Both the position numbers and the translations under genes were made by a program. Below, in pieces: positions 50,041 through 58,406 of a stretch of DNA of 64,000 nucleotides; the first letter of the stretch is position 1; the number at the start of each line of letters is the position of its first letter. This stretch comes from Pantoea eucrina (lineage in GTDB: Bacteria > Pseudomonadota > Gammaproteobacteria > Enterobacterales > Enterobacteriaceae), in NCBI RefSeq assembly GCF_001691555.1, contig NZ_MAYN01000001.1, forward strand, positions 1-64,000, read 5' to 3'. Under the pieces are notes generated by a model. It did not search any database and was not told the DNA's origin. It worked only from the letters and a program-made list of their open reading frames with translations.

Positions 50041-53040
50041 ATGAGCACTGTCGTCAACGAGGCGAAAATGAGCGAAGCACACTGTACCATTATTTATAAC
50101 GGGGAACGGCTGAGTGGCGCAGCGGATCAACCGCTGATCGATTTTCTGCAACAGCAGGGAAAAAAACTGCCGCATGTCTGCTATCACCCGGCGCTGCCGC
50201 CGCTGCAAAGCTGTGACGTCTGCTGGGTCAGAGCTGATGGAGAACAGGTACGTGGCTGTACCTTACGTACATATGAAGGCTTACAGGTGGTGAGTGAAGG
50301 TGCAGAACTGGCTGCCGCACAGCAGGAAGGCATGGATCGGATCCTGAATCGTCATGAACTCTACTGTACCGTTTGTGAGCACAATACCGGCGACTGTACG
50401 CTGCATAATGCGGTAGCCGATATGCACATGCCCATTCAGTTCTATCCCTATGAACGCAAACCTTATAACAAAGATCACAGCAATCCGTTTTATACCTACG
50501 ATCCCGATCAGTGCATTCTCTGTGGCCGCTGCGTGGAAGCGTGTCAGAACGTAGAGGTAAATGAGACCCTTTCCATCGACTACAGTGCAGAGCACCCGCG
50601 CGTATTGTGGGATGGCGGGACGGAGATTGCCGGCTCAAGCTGCGTCAGCTGCGGTCACTGCGTCACCGTTTGTCCCTGCAATGCGCTGCTGGAGAAAACC
50701 ATGCAGCCCGATGCCGGTCCGTTTACCCGCATGGATGAGGATCTGAAGCGACCATTTATTGATGCCATCAAAAAAATGGAGAAAAGCATCGGCATGGAGC
50801 CGATAACCGGCATTTCCCTGATCGATGACGCTTTACGCAAAACTGAAATCAAAAAAACCAAAACGGTCTGCACTTACTGCGGCGTTGGCTGCAGCTTTGA
50901 AGTCTGGACGCGCGATCGCCATATCCTGAAAGTCCAGCCGGTCGCTGAGGCGCCGGTAAATGGCATCTCTACCTGCGTGAAAGGCAAGTTTGGCTGGGAC
51001 TTTGTTAACAGTCCGAACCGCCTGACCACACCACTTATTCGCGAAAATGGAGCATTCCGGCCTGCCACCTGGGAAGAGGCACTGAACCGGGTAGCTGAAG
51101 GGCTGCGCGCCGTTGCGCATCAGCATGGCGGCGCAGCGATTGGTTTCATTGGCTCCAGTAAAGCCAGCAATGAAGAAGCCTATCTGACCCAAAAGATTGC
51201 GCGCCTGATTTTTGGCACCAACAATGTCGATAACTCTTCACGTTACTGTCAGAACCCGGCTACTCAGGGGCTATTCCGTACCGTGGGTTATGGCGGCGAT
51301 GCCGGTACGCTGCGCGATCTCCAGCAGACCGATCTCATCATTACCGTGGGCAGTAATCTGGCAGAAAATCATCCGGTATTCGCCTCACATATCAAGCAGA
51401 GCCATAAACATCGCGGACAGAAGCTGCTGGTAGTGGATCCGCGTAAACATGAGATGGCGGAACGCGCCGACTGTTATCTGCGTATCCGGCCCGGTACCGA
51501 TATGGTATGGGCGTCAGCGATGGCGAAATACATGTTCGATCATCACTATGCGGACGATGCATTTCTGGCTGAACGGGTAAATGATGTTGACGCTTACCGC
51601 GCCTCGCTCGCGCCGTTTACGCTCGACATGGCGAGTGAAATAACCGGTCTGAGCGTGGATGCGCTGACAGAGGCAGCAGAGATGATCGGTCAGGCTAACA
51701 GCGCCTGTATTCTCTGGGCAATGGGTATCACGCAGCACAGCCACGGTGCGGATGCCAGCACGGCGCTCTCTAATCTGCTGCTGGTCACCGGTAACTACGG
51801 CCGGCCTGGCACCGGCGGCTATCCGATGCGCGGACATAATAATGTGCAGGGCGCCAGCGACTTTGGCTGTCTGAGCAATGTTTACCCCGGCTACGAAAGC
51901 GTAACGGACGATGCGGTGCGGGAGAAGTGGGCGCAGGCGTGGCAGGTTGCGCCAGACGCGCTCTCTGATGAGGAAGGGCTGGATAACTTCCTGATGATTG
52001 AGCACGCTCACGATAAGCGGCTGCGCGCCATGTACATTATCGGCGAAGATACCGCATTTTCAGATGCGAATTCCACGAAAGTGGATGAAGCATTCAGCCA
52101 GCTCGATTTTATGGTAGTGCAGGATATTTTCATGAGCAAAACCGCGCGCTATGCCGATGTGGTCTTGCCCGGCTGCCCGAGTCTGGAGAAAGAGGGCACT
52201 TTCGTTAATACCGAGCGCCGTATCCAGCACTTCTCACCGGCGTTTGCTCCGCTGGGTGAGAGCCGGCCCGACTGGCAGATCCTGACTGACCTTGCGGCAC
52301 GTCTTGGTCATCGCTGGGACTATCCAAATCCGGGCGCCATTATGGCTGAGGCAGCAGGCATTGCGGATCTGTTTGCCGGTGTCAGCTATGAACAGCTGGT
52401 GGGCTGGCAGTCGCAGCTCTGGCCGGTTAAAGCAGATGGCAGCAGTACACCGCTGCTCTACACCGACGCGTTTGCGTTTCCGGATGGTAAAGCGCGTCTC
52501 TATGCACTTGAATGGCAGCCACCGGCAGAGCAGCCAGACACAGAGTACGATCTGCTGCTAAACAATGGCCGCATGCTGGAGCATTTTCAGTCGACAAATC
52601 AGACAGGACAGGGTGGACGCATCATGTCGCTGTCGCCCAACTGGTTTGTGGAGATTTCGCCACAGCTGGCGAAAGAAAGGCAGCTACAGGAGGGGGACTG
52701 GGTTGAAATCCGTTCACGGCGCGGCGTGCTGGAGGTGCCGGTGGTCGTTACCGATCGGGCAGCAGGCAATGTGCTGTTTATTCCGATTCACTACGGCAAA
52801 CCTGGCGTCAACGGTCTGACCGGCAACCATCATGACCCGGATGTCAATACGCCGGCCTATAAAGAGATTGCGGTCAGCCTGCGTAAGCTGGCGCGTCAGC
52901 CCCAGCCGCACCCATTGCCGCTGCACAACTTCCGTCACGGACAGCGCACGCCGCTTGATCACCTGCCGATTGAGGTGAAATGGCAGCAGCCGGAATACCG
53001 TTTACCCCCTGAACATGTTTCGCACCCGGAGAAAAGCTAA
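50041..53040 (+). CDS. Molybdenum formate-dehydrogenase-type catalytic subunit (ForC/YjgC type)
   Basis: 999 residues in NuoG-like order: [2Fe-2S] domain with CYHP...SCDVCWV...GC (about 47-75), a His-Cys-type cluster in YCTVCEHNTGDCTLH (about 108-122), two [4Fe-4S] motifs CILCGRCVEAC and CVSCGHCVTVCPC (about 158-215), then the molybdopterin domain with CTYCGVGC (about 280). The active-site region reads SSRYC403QNPATQGL: cysteine (TGT codon) in place of selenocysteine. RYCQ-type sites with a DUF1641 partner define the YjgC/YjgD (ForC/ForE) group, which passes electrons to menaquinone. ATG 50068 (after GAGGCGAAA) is an alternative start with a better ribosome site. Confidence 0.88.
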   Translation: MSTVVNEAKMSEAHCTIIYNGERLSGAADQPLIDFLQQQGKKLPHVCYHPALPPLQSCDVCWVRADGEQVRGCTLRTYEGLQVVSEGAELAAAQQEGMDRILNRHELYCTVCEHNTGDCTLHNAVADMHMPIQFYPYERKPYNKDHSNPFYTYDPDQCILCGRCVEACQNVEVNETLSIDYSAEHPRVLWDGGTEIAGSSCVSCGHCVTVCPCNALLEKTMQPDAGPFTRMDEDLKRPFIDAIKKMEKSIGMEPITGISLIDDALRKTEIKKTKTVCTYCGVGCSFEVWTRDRHILKVQPVAEAPVNGISTCVKGKFGWDFVNSPNRLTTPLIRENGAFRPATWEEALNRVAEGLRAVAHQHGGAAIGFIGSSKASNEEAYLTQKIARLIFGTNNVDNSSRYCQNPATQGLFRTVGYGGDAGTLRDLQQTDLIITVGSNLAENHPVFASHIKQSHKHRGQKLLVVDPRKHEMAERADCYLRIRPGTDMVWASAMAKYMFDHHYADDAFLAERVNDVDAYRASLAPFTLDMASEITGLSVDALTEAAEMIGQANSACILWAMGITQHSHGADASTALSNLLLVTGNYGRPGTGGYPMRGHNNVQGASDFGCLSNVYPGYESVTDDAVREKWAQAWQVAPDALSDEEGLDNFLMIEHAHDKRLRAMYIIGEDTAFSDANSTKVDEAFSQLDFMVVQDIFMSKTARYADVVLPGCPSLEKEGTFVNTERRIQHFSPAFAPLGESRPDWQILTDLAARLGHRWDYPNPGAIMAEAAGIADLFAGVSYEQLVGWQSQLWPVKADGSSTPLLYTDAFAFPDGKARLYALEWQPPAEQPDTEYDLLLNNGRMLEHFQSTNQTGQGGRIMSLSPNWFVEISPQLAKERQLQEGDWVEIRSRRGVLEVPVVVTDRAAGNVLFIPIHYGKPGVNGLTGNHHDPDVNTPAYKEIAVSLRKLARQPQPHPLPLHNFRHGQRTPLDHLPIEVKWQQPEYRLPPEHVSHPEKS

Positions 53041-53525
53041 TGGCCGAACCGCTGGACTACCAGCCTGAACCTGCGCGCACAGAACCCACCGCGCAGGAGT
53101 CGCTCAACACGCTGCTGGAAAATCTTCATCAGCACGGTTTTCTGCGTCTCGCTAATGATGTGGTTAAAGCGAACAATGATATTGGCAAGATCCTCGCCGG
53201 GGGACTGAATCGCCCTGGTACTCAGAACGCGATCCAGAACATGTCGCTGCTGTTTATGATGCTGAGTACTATCCCGCCCGAGCGGTTTAATCATGTGCTG
53301 CTGGCGGTGCGTGACGCCCTGGTGGCGATGAAACCGGCGACGGAGTCTGTTCAGCAGGAGAAAGCGGCGCCCGGCATCAGAGGGGTGATGAAACTGCTGA
53401 ATGATGAAAAGCTGTGGCAGGGGGTGCGCCCGCTGCTGTCGGCACTGGAGGCCTTTTCGCGCGAGATGCAGAAAGAAGAGGAGACCCCGATTACCCGCTA
53501 CAGCGGTAAGCCGACCCGTGAGTAG
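53040..53525 (+). CDS. DUF1641 protein, partner subunit (ForE/YjgD type)
   Basis: 161 residues. The DUF1641 core is ESLNTLLENLHQHGFLRLANDVVKANNDIGKILAGGLNRPGTQNAIQNMSLLFMMLSTI, with a second conserved helix GVMKLLNDEKLWQGVRPLLSALEAFSREMQKE. Its ATG overlaps the stop of the dehydrogenase gene (TAATG), so stoichiometric translation is expected. In Bacillus the homologous protein is needed for quinone-linked formate oxidation and membrane association; that role is transferred here by family and gene pairing. Confidence 0.85.
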   Translation: MAEPLDYQPEPARTEPTAQESLNTLLENLHQHGFLRLANDVVKANNDIGKILAGGLNRPGTQNAIQNMSLLFMMLSTIPPERFNHVLLAVRDALVAMKPATESVQQEKAAPGIRGVMKLLNDEKLWQGVRPLLSALEAFSREMQKEEETPITRYSGKPTRE

Positions 53526-54885
53526 CCAGGAGTGGGTGCTGCTGATTGCCCGCGGTCAGTTTGCGCTGACCATGGGCATGCACATTACGCTGGCGGCGCT
53601 GACGCTGGGCCTGGCGCCCTTCCTGGTCTGGTTTGAAGCGCGCTGGCTGTGGGGAAAACGTCCTGAGGCGCGGCAGGCGCTGCAGTTCTGGATAAAAATA
53701 TTTGCCCTGACCGTCGCTATCGGTACGGTCTCTGGCGTGGTGATGGAGTTCCAGTTTGGTACGCACTGGTCCGGACTGGCGTCGCGTGCGGGCGGCGTGC
53801 TCGGCCCGCTGATGCTTTATGAAGTGCTGATTGCGTTTTTTCTTGAATCGGCCCTGACCGGCGTCATGCTGTTTGGCTTTGATCGGGTTAAGCCCGGCGT
53901 TCATTTTACCGTGACCTGCTTTGTCGCACTCGGCGCAGTGCTGAGCGCGTTCTGGATCCTCGCGGCTAACTCCTGGATGCAGACGCCCGCTGACTTTCAT
54001 CTGGCCGATGATGGTCGTCTGCTCCCCGACAGCGCGTGGACCCTGCTCGCTGCTCCCTCTTTTGGCTGGCGTTTTGCCCATATGCTGCTTGCCTCCATAA
54101 TAAGCGTCAGCTTTCTGCTCGGCGGCGTAGCCGCGTGGCGCTTACGTCGCCGGCCTGATGAAGCAGCGAGTCGTCTGATGCTGCGCAGCGCGCTGACAAT
54201 AACGCTGCTGGCGCTACCGGCACAGATTGTGGTGGGGGACTTACACGGTGAGAATACGCGCACCTGGCAGCCGGCAAAGCTGGCGGCGATGGAGGGAAGC
54301 TGGCACGCGCCGCCGCCAGGTGAGGGAGAGCCGCTGCGGCTGTTTGCCATCCCGGATCAGCATGCTCAGCGCAACCACGCTGAACTGGCGATCCCGGCAA
54401 TCGGCTCGCTCTATCTGCGCCACAATCTCACCGGGCACATTAAAAGCCTGAGTGATTTTCCGGCAGAAGCGCAGCCGCCAGTGCTACCGGTATTTTTTGC
54501 GTTTCGCCTGATGGTGGGGTGTGGACTGCTGATGCTGGTGGTCAGTCTGACGGCAAACCTGCAGCGCTGGCGCGGCCGCTTATACCATTCACCGCGCCTG
54601 TTGCGTCTGCTGACGCTGATGTCGCCTGCCGGGTTTATGGCGCTGCTGGCCGGATGGGTGGTCACTGAAATGGGACGTCAACCCTGGACGGTCTATGGTG
54701 TGATACGCACTGCTGATAGTCTTTCACCGCTGTCGCTCAGCAGTACGCTGGCGATTTTTATCGCGATCGTGCTGGTCTATACGCTGGGTTTTGCGCTTGG
54801 TCTGATCTATTTGGTGCGCCAGATTAACGCCCCGCTGTCTGATGACCCAGAGGTGCTGGCCGAGCGCGTTGAAACGCCGGCCTGA
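53518..54885 (+). CDS. Cytochrome bd-type quinol oxidase subunit I, short Q-loop (CioA type)
   Basis: 455 residues starting at GTG 53518, which overlaps the DUF1641 stop by 8 bases (an earlier in-frame ATG would add 39 arginine-rich residues without family match). Haem ligands: H in ARGQFALTMGMHITLAALTLG (helix I), H in WRFAHMLLAS (helix V) and M in FFAFRLMVGCGL. VVMEFQFGTHWSGL and GDLHGENTRTWQPAKLAAMEGSW are the bd signatures. The Q-loop is short, as in cyanide-insensitive CioA rather than E. coli CydA (522 residues). Its position after formate dehydrogenase genes implies a formate-fed oxidase. Confidence 0.9.
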   Translation: MSSQEWVLLIARGQFALTMGMHITLAALTLGLAPFLVWFEARWLWGKRPEARQALQFWIKIFALTVAIGTVSGVVMEFQFGTHWSGLASRAGGVLGPLMLYEVLIAFFLESALTGVMLFGFDRVKPGVHFTVTCFVALGAVLSAFWILAANSWMQTPADFHLADDGRLLPDSAWTLLAAPSFGWRFAHMLLASIISVSFLLGGVAAWRLRRRPDEAASRLMLRSALTITLLALPAQIVVGDLHGENTRTWQPAKLAAMEGSWHAPPPGEGEPLRLFAIPDQHAQRNHAELAIPAIGSLYLRHNLTGHIKSLSDFPAEAQPPVLPVFFAFRLMVGCGLLMLVVSLTANLQRWRGRLYHSPRLLRLLTLMSPAGFMALLAGWVVTEMGRQPWTVYGVIRTADSLSPLSLSSTLAIFIAIVLVYTLGFALGLIYLVRQINAPLSDDPEVLAERVETPA

Positions 54886-54892
54886 GGAGATA

Positions 54893-55840
54893 ATGATGCT
54901 TGCCGACCTTTCTGCAGCCGTGCTGATCTTTTCGCTGCTGATGTATCTGGCGCTGGATGGCACCGATCTTGGCGTGGGCATGCTGTTTTACGCGTTTGAT
55001 ACGCCACAGCAGCGGCAGTGGATGGCGCACAGTTTGTTGCCGCTCTGGGATGCCAATGAAACCTGGCTGGTCCTGATGGCAGGTGGCATGCTGGCCCTAT
55101 TTCCTGCGCTCTATAGCCTGCTGCTGCAGACGCTGATGGTGCCGGTATTTCTGCTGCTACTGGCACTGTTTCTGCGTGCGCTGGCACTGGCGTATCGCGC
55201 GCAGGTCAGCGCTGCCTGGCGCGTCTGGCTCGATCGTCTGATGATAATCAGTTCGCTGGCGGCGGCCTTTCTGCCCGGCTGGATAAGCGGGCTAATCCTG
55301 GTTTCGCGTCCCCCCGCCGGAATTGTCATCGATCTTTCACTGGCACCGCTGCTGTGTGGTGCTGGCGTGGTGGCGGTGGATTTGCTGCTGGGCTGCTGCT
55401 GGATTTGCTGGCGTCTGGGTGAGACGGCAGGAGAACGCGCCCGGTCATTTGCCGTGCTGGCATGGACCTGCGCGGTAATCTGTCTGACAGGAGTCATATT
55501 GCTGGAGCCGACGCTGTGGCAGCTGAGCTGGCAGCGCGAACCAGGCCGGCTGATCCTGATGGCTATCCCGCTGCTGATTGTGCTTCAGGCCATATTACTC
55601 TGGCGCGAAGCGATGGTAGCACTACTGATGATAACGTTGCTGCTTGTCGGCGCAGTGGTCACTGCTCTGGCGTTCGGGCTCTATCCCTGGCTACTGCCGT
55701 TTCAGCTGCAGATACAGGAAGAAGCGTCATCGCCGGTAACGCAGGGCGTGGTGCTGACCGGTATGCTGATTTTCCTGCCGCTGACGCTGCTCTACCACAG
55801 CTGGTCCTTTTGGGTATTCAAACGCCGGCCACACCACTGA
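54893..55840 (+). CDS. Cytochrome bd-type quinol oxidase subunit II (CioB type)
   Basis: 315 residues, about nine membrane helices. Opening LIFSLLMYLALDGTDLGVGMLFY carries the CydB/CioB DGxDLGVGML motif; SLLPLWDANETWLVLMAGGMLALFP is the helix-II signature. ATG 54893 (or 54896) follows GAGGAGAT, seven bases after the subunit I stop. The sequence is shorter than E. coli CydB (379). No CydX-like small subunit follows; a 10-codon frame after the stop is not convincing. Confidence 0.88.
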   Translation: MMLADLSAAVLIFSLLMYLALDGTDLGVGMLFYAFDTPQQRQWMAHSLLPLWDANETWLVLMAGGMLALFPALYSLLLQTLMVPVFLLLLALFLRALALAYRAQVSAAWRVWLDRLMIISSLAAAFLPGWISGLILVSRPPAGIVIDLSLAPLLCGAGVVAVDLLLGCCWICWRLGETAGERARSFAVLAWTCAVICLTGVILLEPTLWQLSWQREPGRLILMAIPLLIVLQAILLWREAMVALLMITLLLVGAVVTALAFGLYPWLLPFQLQIQEEASSPVTQGVVLTGMLIFLPLTLLYHSWSFWVFKRRPHH

Positions 55841-56086
55841 TGTATATGGCTGATCTGCTGGCACAGGTATAAGCCTGATTTCCAGCAGCGTGCCGGTGTG
55901 CAATGCACTGGCACAGCCGGCTAAACCTCAGTAAAAGCAATTGTGCATGACAGAAGAGTCTGCTAATTTTGGAAACGTTAATTTCCTTATTTTAATGCCT
56001 GATACAGAAGCCATCTGCCGCACCAGATAAATGCGGCAAGGCACCCTGTGCAGGCAGCGGCATAATGTCAAATAACCGGAGCAGTT

Positions 56087-57001
56087 ATGGCCTCTGTTTC
56101 AGCACAACCGGCAGCACACTGGTCACAGCCCGTGACAACACTTACCGGCTTCTCCCACAGCTATGTAAACGTCAGCGGAGTACGTCTTCACGTGGTGAGC
56201 GGCGGTAATCCGGAAGGAGAGCCGCTGCTGTTACTGGCTGGCTTTCCGCAGAGCTGGTTTGCCTGGCGTCACGTTATGGCAGCGCTTGCCGATCGTTACT
56301 GGATTATTGCCCCCGATCTGCCGGGGCAGGGAGAGTCAGACAAGCCGTTAACCGGCTATGACACGCTGTCACTGGCCAGAACAGTGCAGGGTTTGCTGCA
56401 ACAGCTGAATATTGGCGCCCACTATCTGGCCGCTCACGATGTCGGGGCATGGGTAGCCTGGCCCTATGCCATACTGGCCGCGGATACGCTGAAAAAGGTG
56501 GCGCTGCTGGATGCCGGTATCCCGGGGGTAACCCTGCCTGATATGCTGCCTGCAACACCTGATAAAGCCTGGAAAACCTGGCATTTCGCCTTTCATATGT
56601 TGCCGGATCTGCCTGAAGCATTAATCAGCGGGCGTGAATCGCTCTATCTGGAGTGGTTTCTGAAAAGCAAAACGGCCAGTCCGATGGTGTTCAGCGATGA
56701 GGATATGCACGAATATACCCGTCTGCTGCAGCAGCGTGGTGCGCTGCGCGCGGCGCTGGCAACTTACCGGGAGGTCAGTGTTTCCGCTGCACAAAACCGG
56801 CAGCTGCTGCACGACAAGGGGCCGCTTACTCTGCCGCTGCTGGCGATCAGCGCCGATCAGGGATCAATTGCCGATATGGCCGCTCCGCTGCGAAACGTCG
56901 CGGTTAATGTCTATGGAAAAACGCTGCGGCACTGCGGTCATTTTATTCCGGATGAGCAGCCCCTGATGCTGGCACGGGTGCTGCGTGACTTCTTTGAATA
57001 G
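56087..57001 (+). CDS. Alpha/beta hydrolase with Asp nucleophile (epoxide hydrolase/haloalkane dehalogenase type)
   Basis: 304 residues. HDVGAW (117-122) places D118 as nucleophile, as in epoxide hydrolases and dehalogenases. Oxyanion loop LAGFPQSWFAWRHVM; DLPGQGESDKP after strand 4; base His in TLRHCGHFIPDEQP (about 284). Residues 1-25 are a weakly conserved extension (possible signal or linker, not a clear signal peptide). Likely hydrolyses an epoxide or ester of environmental origin. Monocistronic by spacing. Confidence 0.82.
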   Translation: MASVSAQPAAHWSQPVTTLTGFSHSYVNVSGVRLHVVSGGNPEGEPLLLLAGFPQSWFAWRHVMAALADRYWIIAPDLPGQGESDKPLTGYDTLSLARTVQGLLQQLNIGAHYLAAHDVGAWVAWPYAILAADTLKKVALLDAGIPGVTLPDMLPATPDKAWKTWHFAFHMLPDLPEALISGRESLYLEWFLKSKTASPMVFSDEDMHEYTRLLQQRGALRAALATYREVSVSAAQNRQLLHDKGPLTLPLLAISADQGSIADMAAPLRNVAVNVYGKTLRHCGHFIPDEQPLMLARVLRDFFE

Positions 57002-57152
57002 CGAACAGTGCAGGTTTAACTGCACGGCAGAGGCGTCTGAGCGGAGGCGGGCTGAACACGTTGCACCAGCCAGGCGTGAAAGGATTGTGAGTGTCTGGCA
57101 GGCGAAACATTCACAAAAAATAACACCAGCCAGCGCGGTTTTATCGCTATAA

Positions 57153-58373
57153 ATGCAGCCAAAAAAGAAGGTGTTTTTTGTGCGTGCATGTATAGCAATT
57201 ATCACTCTGTTTTCGATACTCATCCTGTCCGGCCGGAACGCCACGGCGGCAGACGCGATGGCGTTCTGGTCAGCACCCCGGCAGGGGGCTAACAGCTTTA
57301 ACCGGCTGCCACCGGACAGCGCGTATTTTACGGCCCTGCGCGGCTATGGTGCCAGCTGGGTACGGCTCTCCTGGGATAAATGGCCCACGCAGCAGCGCGA
57401 CTTTTTACTGGGTAACGCAGACGACTATCGCGGGCTGGATGACGGCGATCTGCAGACGCTCATCCGCACACTTGACCGCGCCTGGGCGGCGGGCCTGCAC
57501 GTGGTTATTACGCCTCTCTCTCTGCCCGGCATGCGCTGGGCGCAGAATAATGGGGGCAAATTTGACGATCGGCTCTGGCAGGATACGGTCTGGTGGGAAG
57601 CCAGCGTGCGCTACTGGCACGATCTGGCTGCCGCTCTGCGCGATCATCCGGCTATTGCGGCCTATAACCTGATCAATGAACCCGCGCCGGAAAAAAATGG
57701 CGGGCTGGCTGAACACGCCAGCAGCGAGGCTATGGCGCGCTGGTACCAGCAGCAGCGCGGTGGGAGCCGCGATTTGCCGGGGTTCTATACCAGGGTAATT
57801 GCCGCTATCCGTGAAGTGGATGCTGTCACACCCATTATGGTCGACAGCGGCTGGTATGCGGCCGCTGATGCGTTTGATTACTGGCCTGGGGCGCTGAGCG
57901 ATAAACGCATACTTTATAGTGTGCACATGTATGAACCCTATGCTGCGACCAGCGCGCCTAACGCCCGGCGTAAACAACCCTGGCCCTATCCGGGCTATGT
58001 GCCGTTTGGCGGCGGAATGCAGCAGTGGGATGCAGCGCGCATCGCGGACTATCTGGCCCGGCCCTTTAACTGGGCCGCGCGTAATGGGATCGGTAAGCAG
58101 CAGCTGGTGATCGGCGAATTTGGCTGCGTGCGCACGCTGGCCGGGTGTACACAGTACCTGGAGGATGTTCTGACGGTGCTGGACAGCTATCACGCACACT
58201 GGGCGTTCTATAGCTTTCGTGAAGATAGCTGGGACGGCATGGATTATGAACTGGGACGTCAGAAGGTCCCGTGGCGCTACTGGCAGGCGGCAGAAAAAAA
58301 CCTGCCCGATCCCCTGCCGCGCAGCGCCACTAAAGAGTTTGAGCCCATCCGCAAGCGGCTGGCCCGTCAGTAA
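57153..58373 (+). CDS. Secreted glycoside hydrolase family 5 (cellulase-like)
   Basis: 406 residues with a long signal peptide (VFFVRACIAIITLFSILILSGRNATAADA). The GH5 pattern is clear: SWVRLSWDKWP, HVVITPLSLPG, acid/base Glu in AAYNLINEPAPEKNGG (about 174), MVDSGWY, SVHMYEPYAATS, and nucleophile Glu in LVIGEFGCVRT (about 322). Exported to the periplasm or outside. It could act on cellulose, mannan or an exopolysaccharide. It faces, across a perfect hairpin, a large glycosidase/glycosyltransferase fusion gene, hinting at a shared polysaccharide role. Confidence 0.87.
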   Translation: MQPKKKVFFVRACIAIITLFSILILSGRNATAADAMAFWSAPRQGANSFNRLPPDSAYFTALRGYGASWVRLSWDKWPTQQRDFLLGNADDYRGLDDGDLQTLIRTLDRAWAAGLHVVITPLSLPGMRWAQNNGGKFDDRLWQDTVWWEASVRYWHDLAAALRDHPAIAAYNLINEPAPEKNGGLAEHASSEAMARWYQQQRGGSRDLPGFYTRVIAAIREVDAVTPIMVDSGWYAAADAFDYWPGALSDKRILYSVHMYEPYAATSAPNARRKQPWPYPGYVPFGGGMQQWDAARIADYLARPFNWAARNGIGKQQLVIGEFGCVRTLAGCTQYLEDVLTVLDSYHAHWAFYSFREDSWDGMDYELGRQKVPWRYWQAAEKNLPDPLPRSATKEFEPIRKRLARQ

Positions 58374-58374
58374 A

Positions 58375-58402
58375 GCACGCCAGGCTTTCAGGCCTGGCGT
58401 GC
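58375..58402. terminator. Hairpin between convergent GH5 and fusion genes
   Basis: GCACGCCAGGC (58375-58385), TTTCAG, GCCTGGCGTGC (58392-58402), 11-bp perfect stem starting two bases after the GH5 stop; no long T-run on either side. Confidence 0.6.
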
Positions 58403-58406
58403 CGCA

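Noticed and set aside
51247..51249. Selenocysteine at the formate dehydrogenase active site
   Set aside because: The codon is TGT (Cys), with no TGA and no need for a SECIS element.
57405..58199. 264-codon open frame opposite the GH5 gene
   Set aside because: Shadow frame; the GH5 reading has a signal peptide, both catalytic Glu and a normal start.
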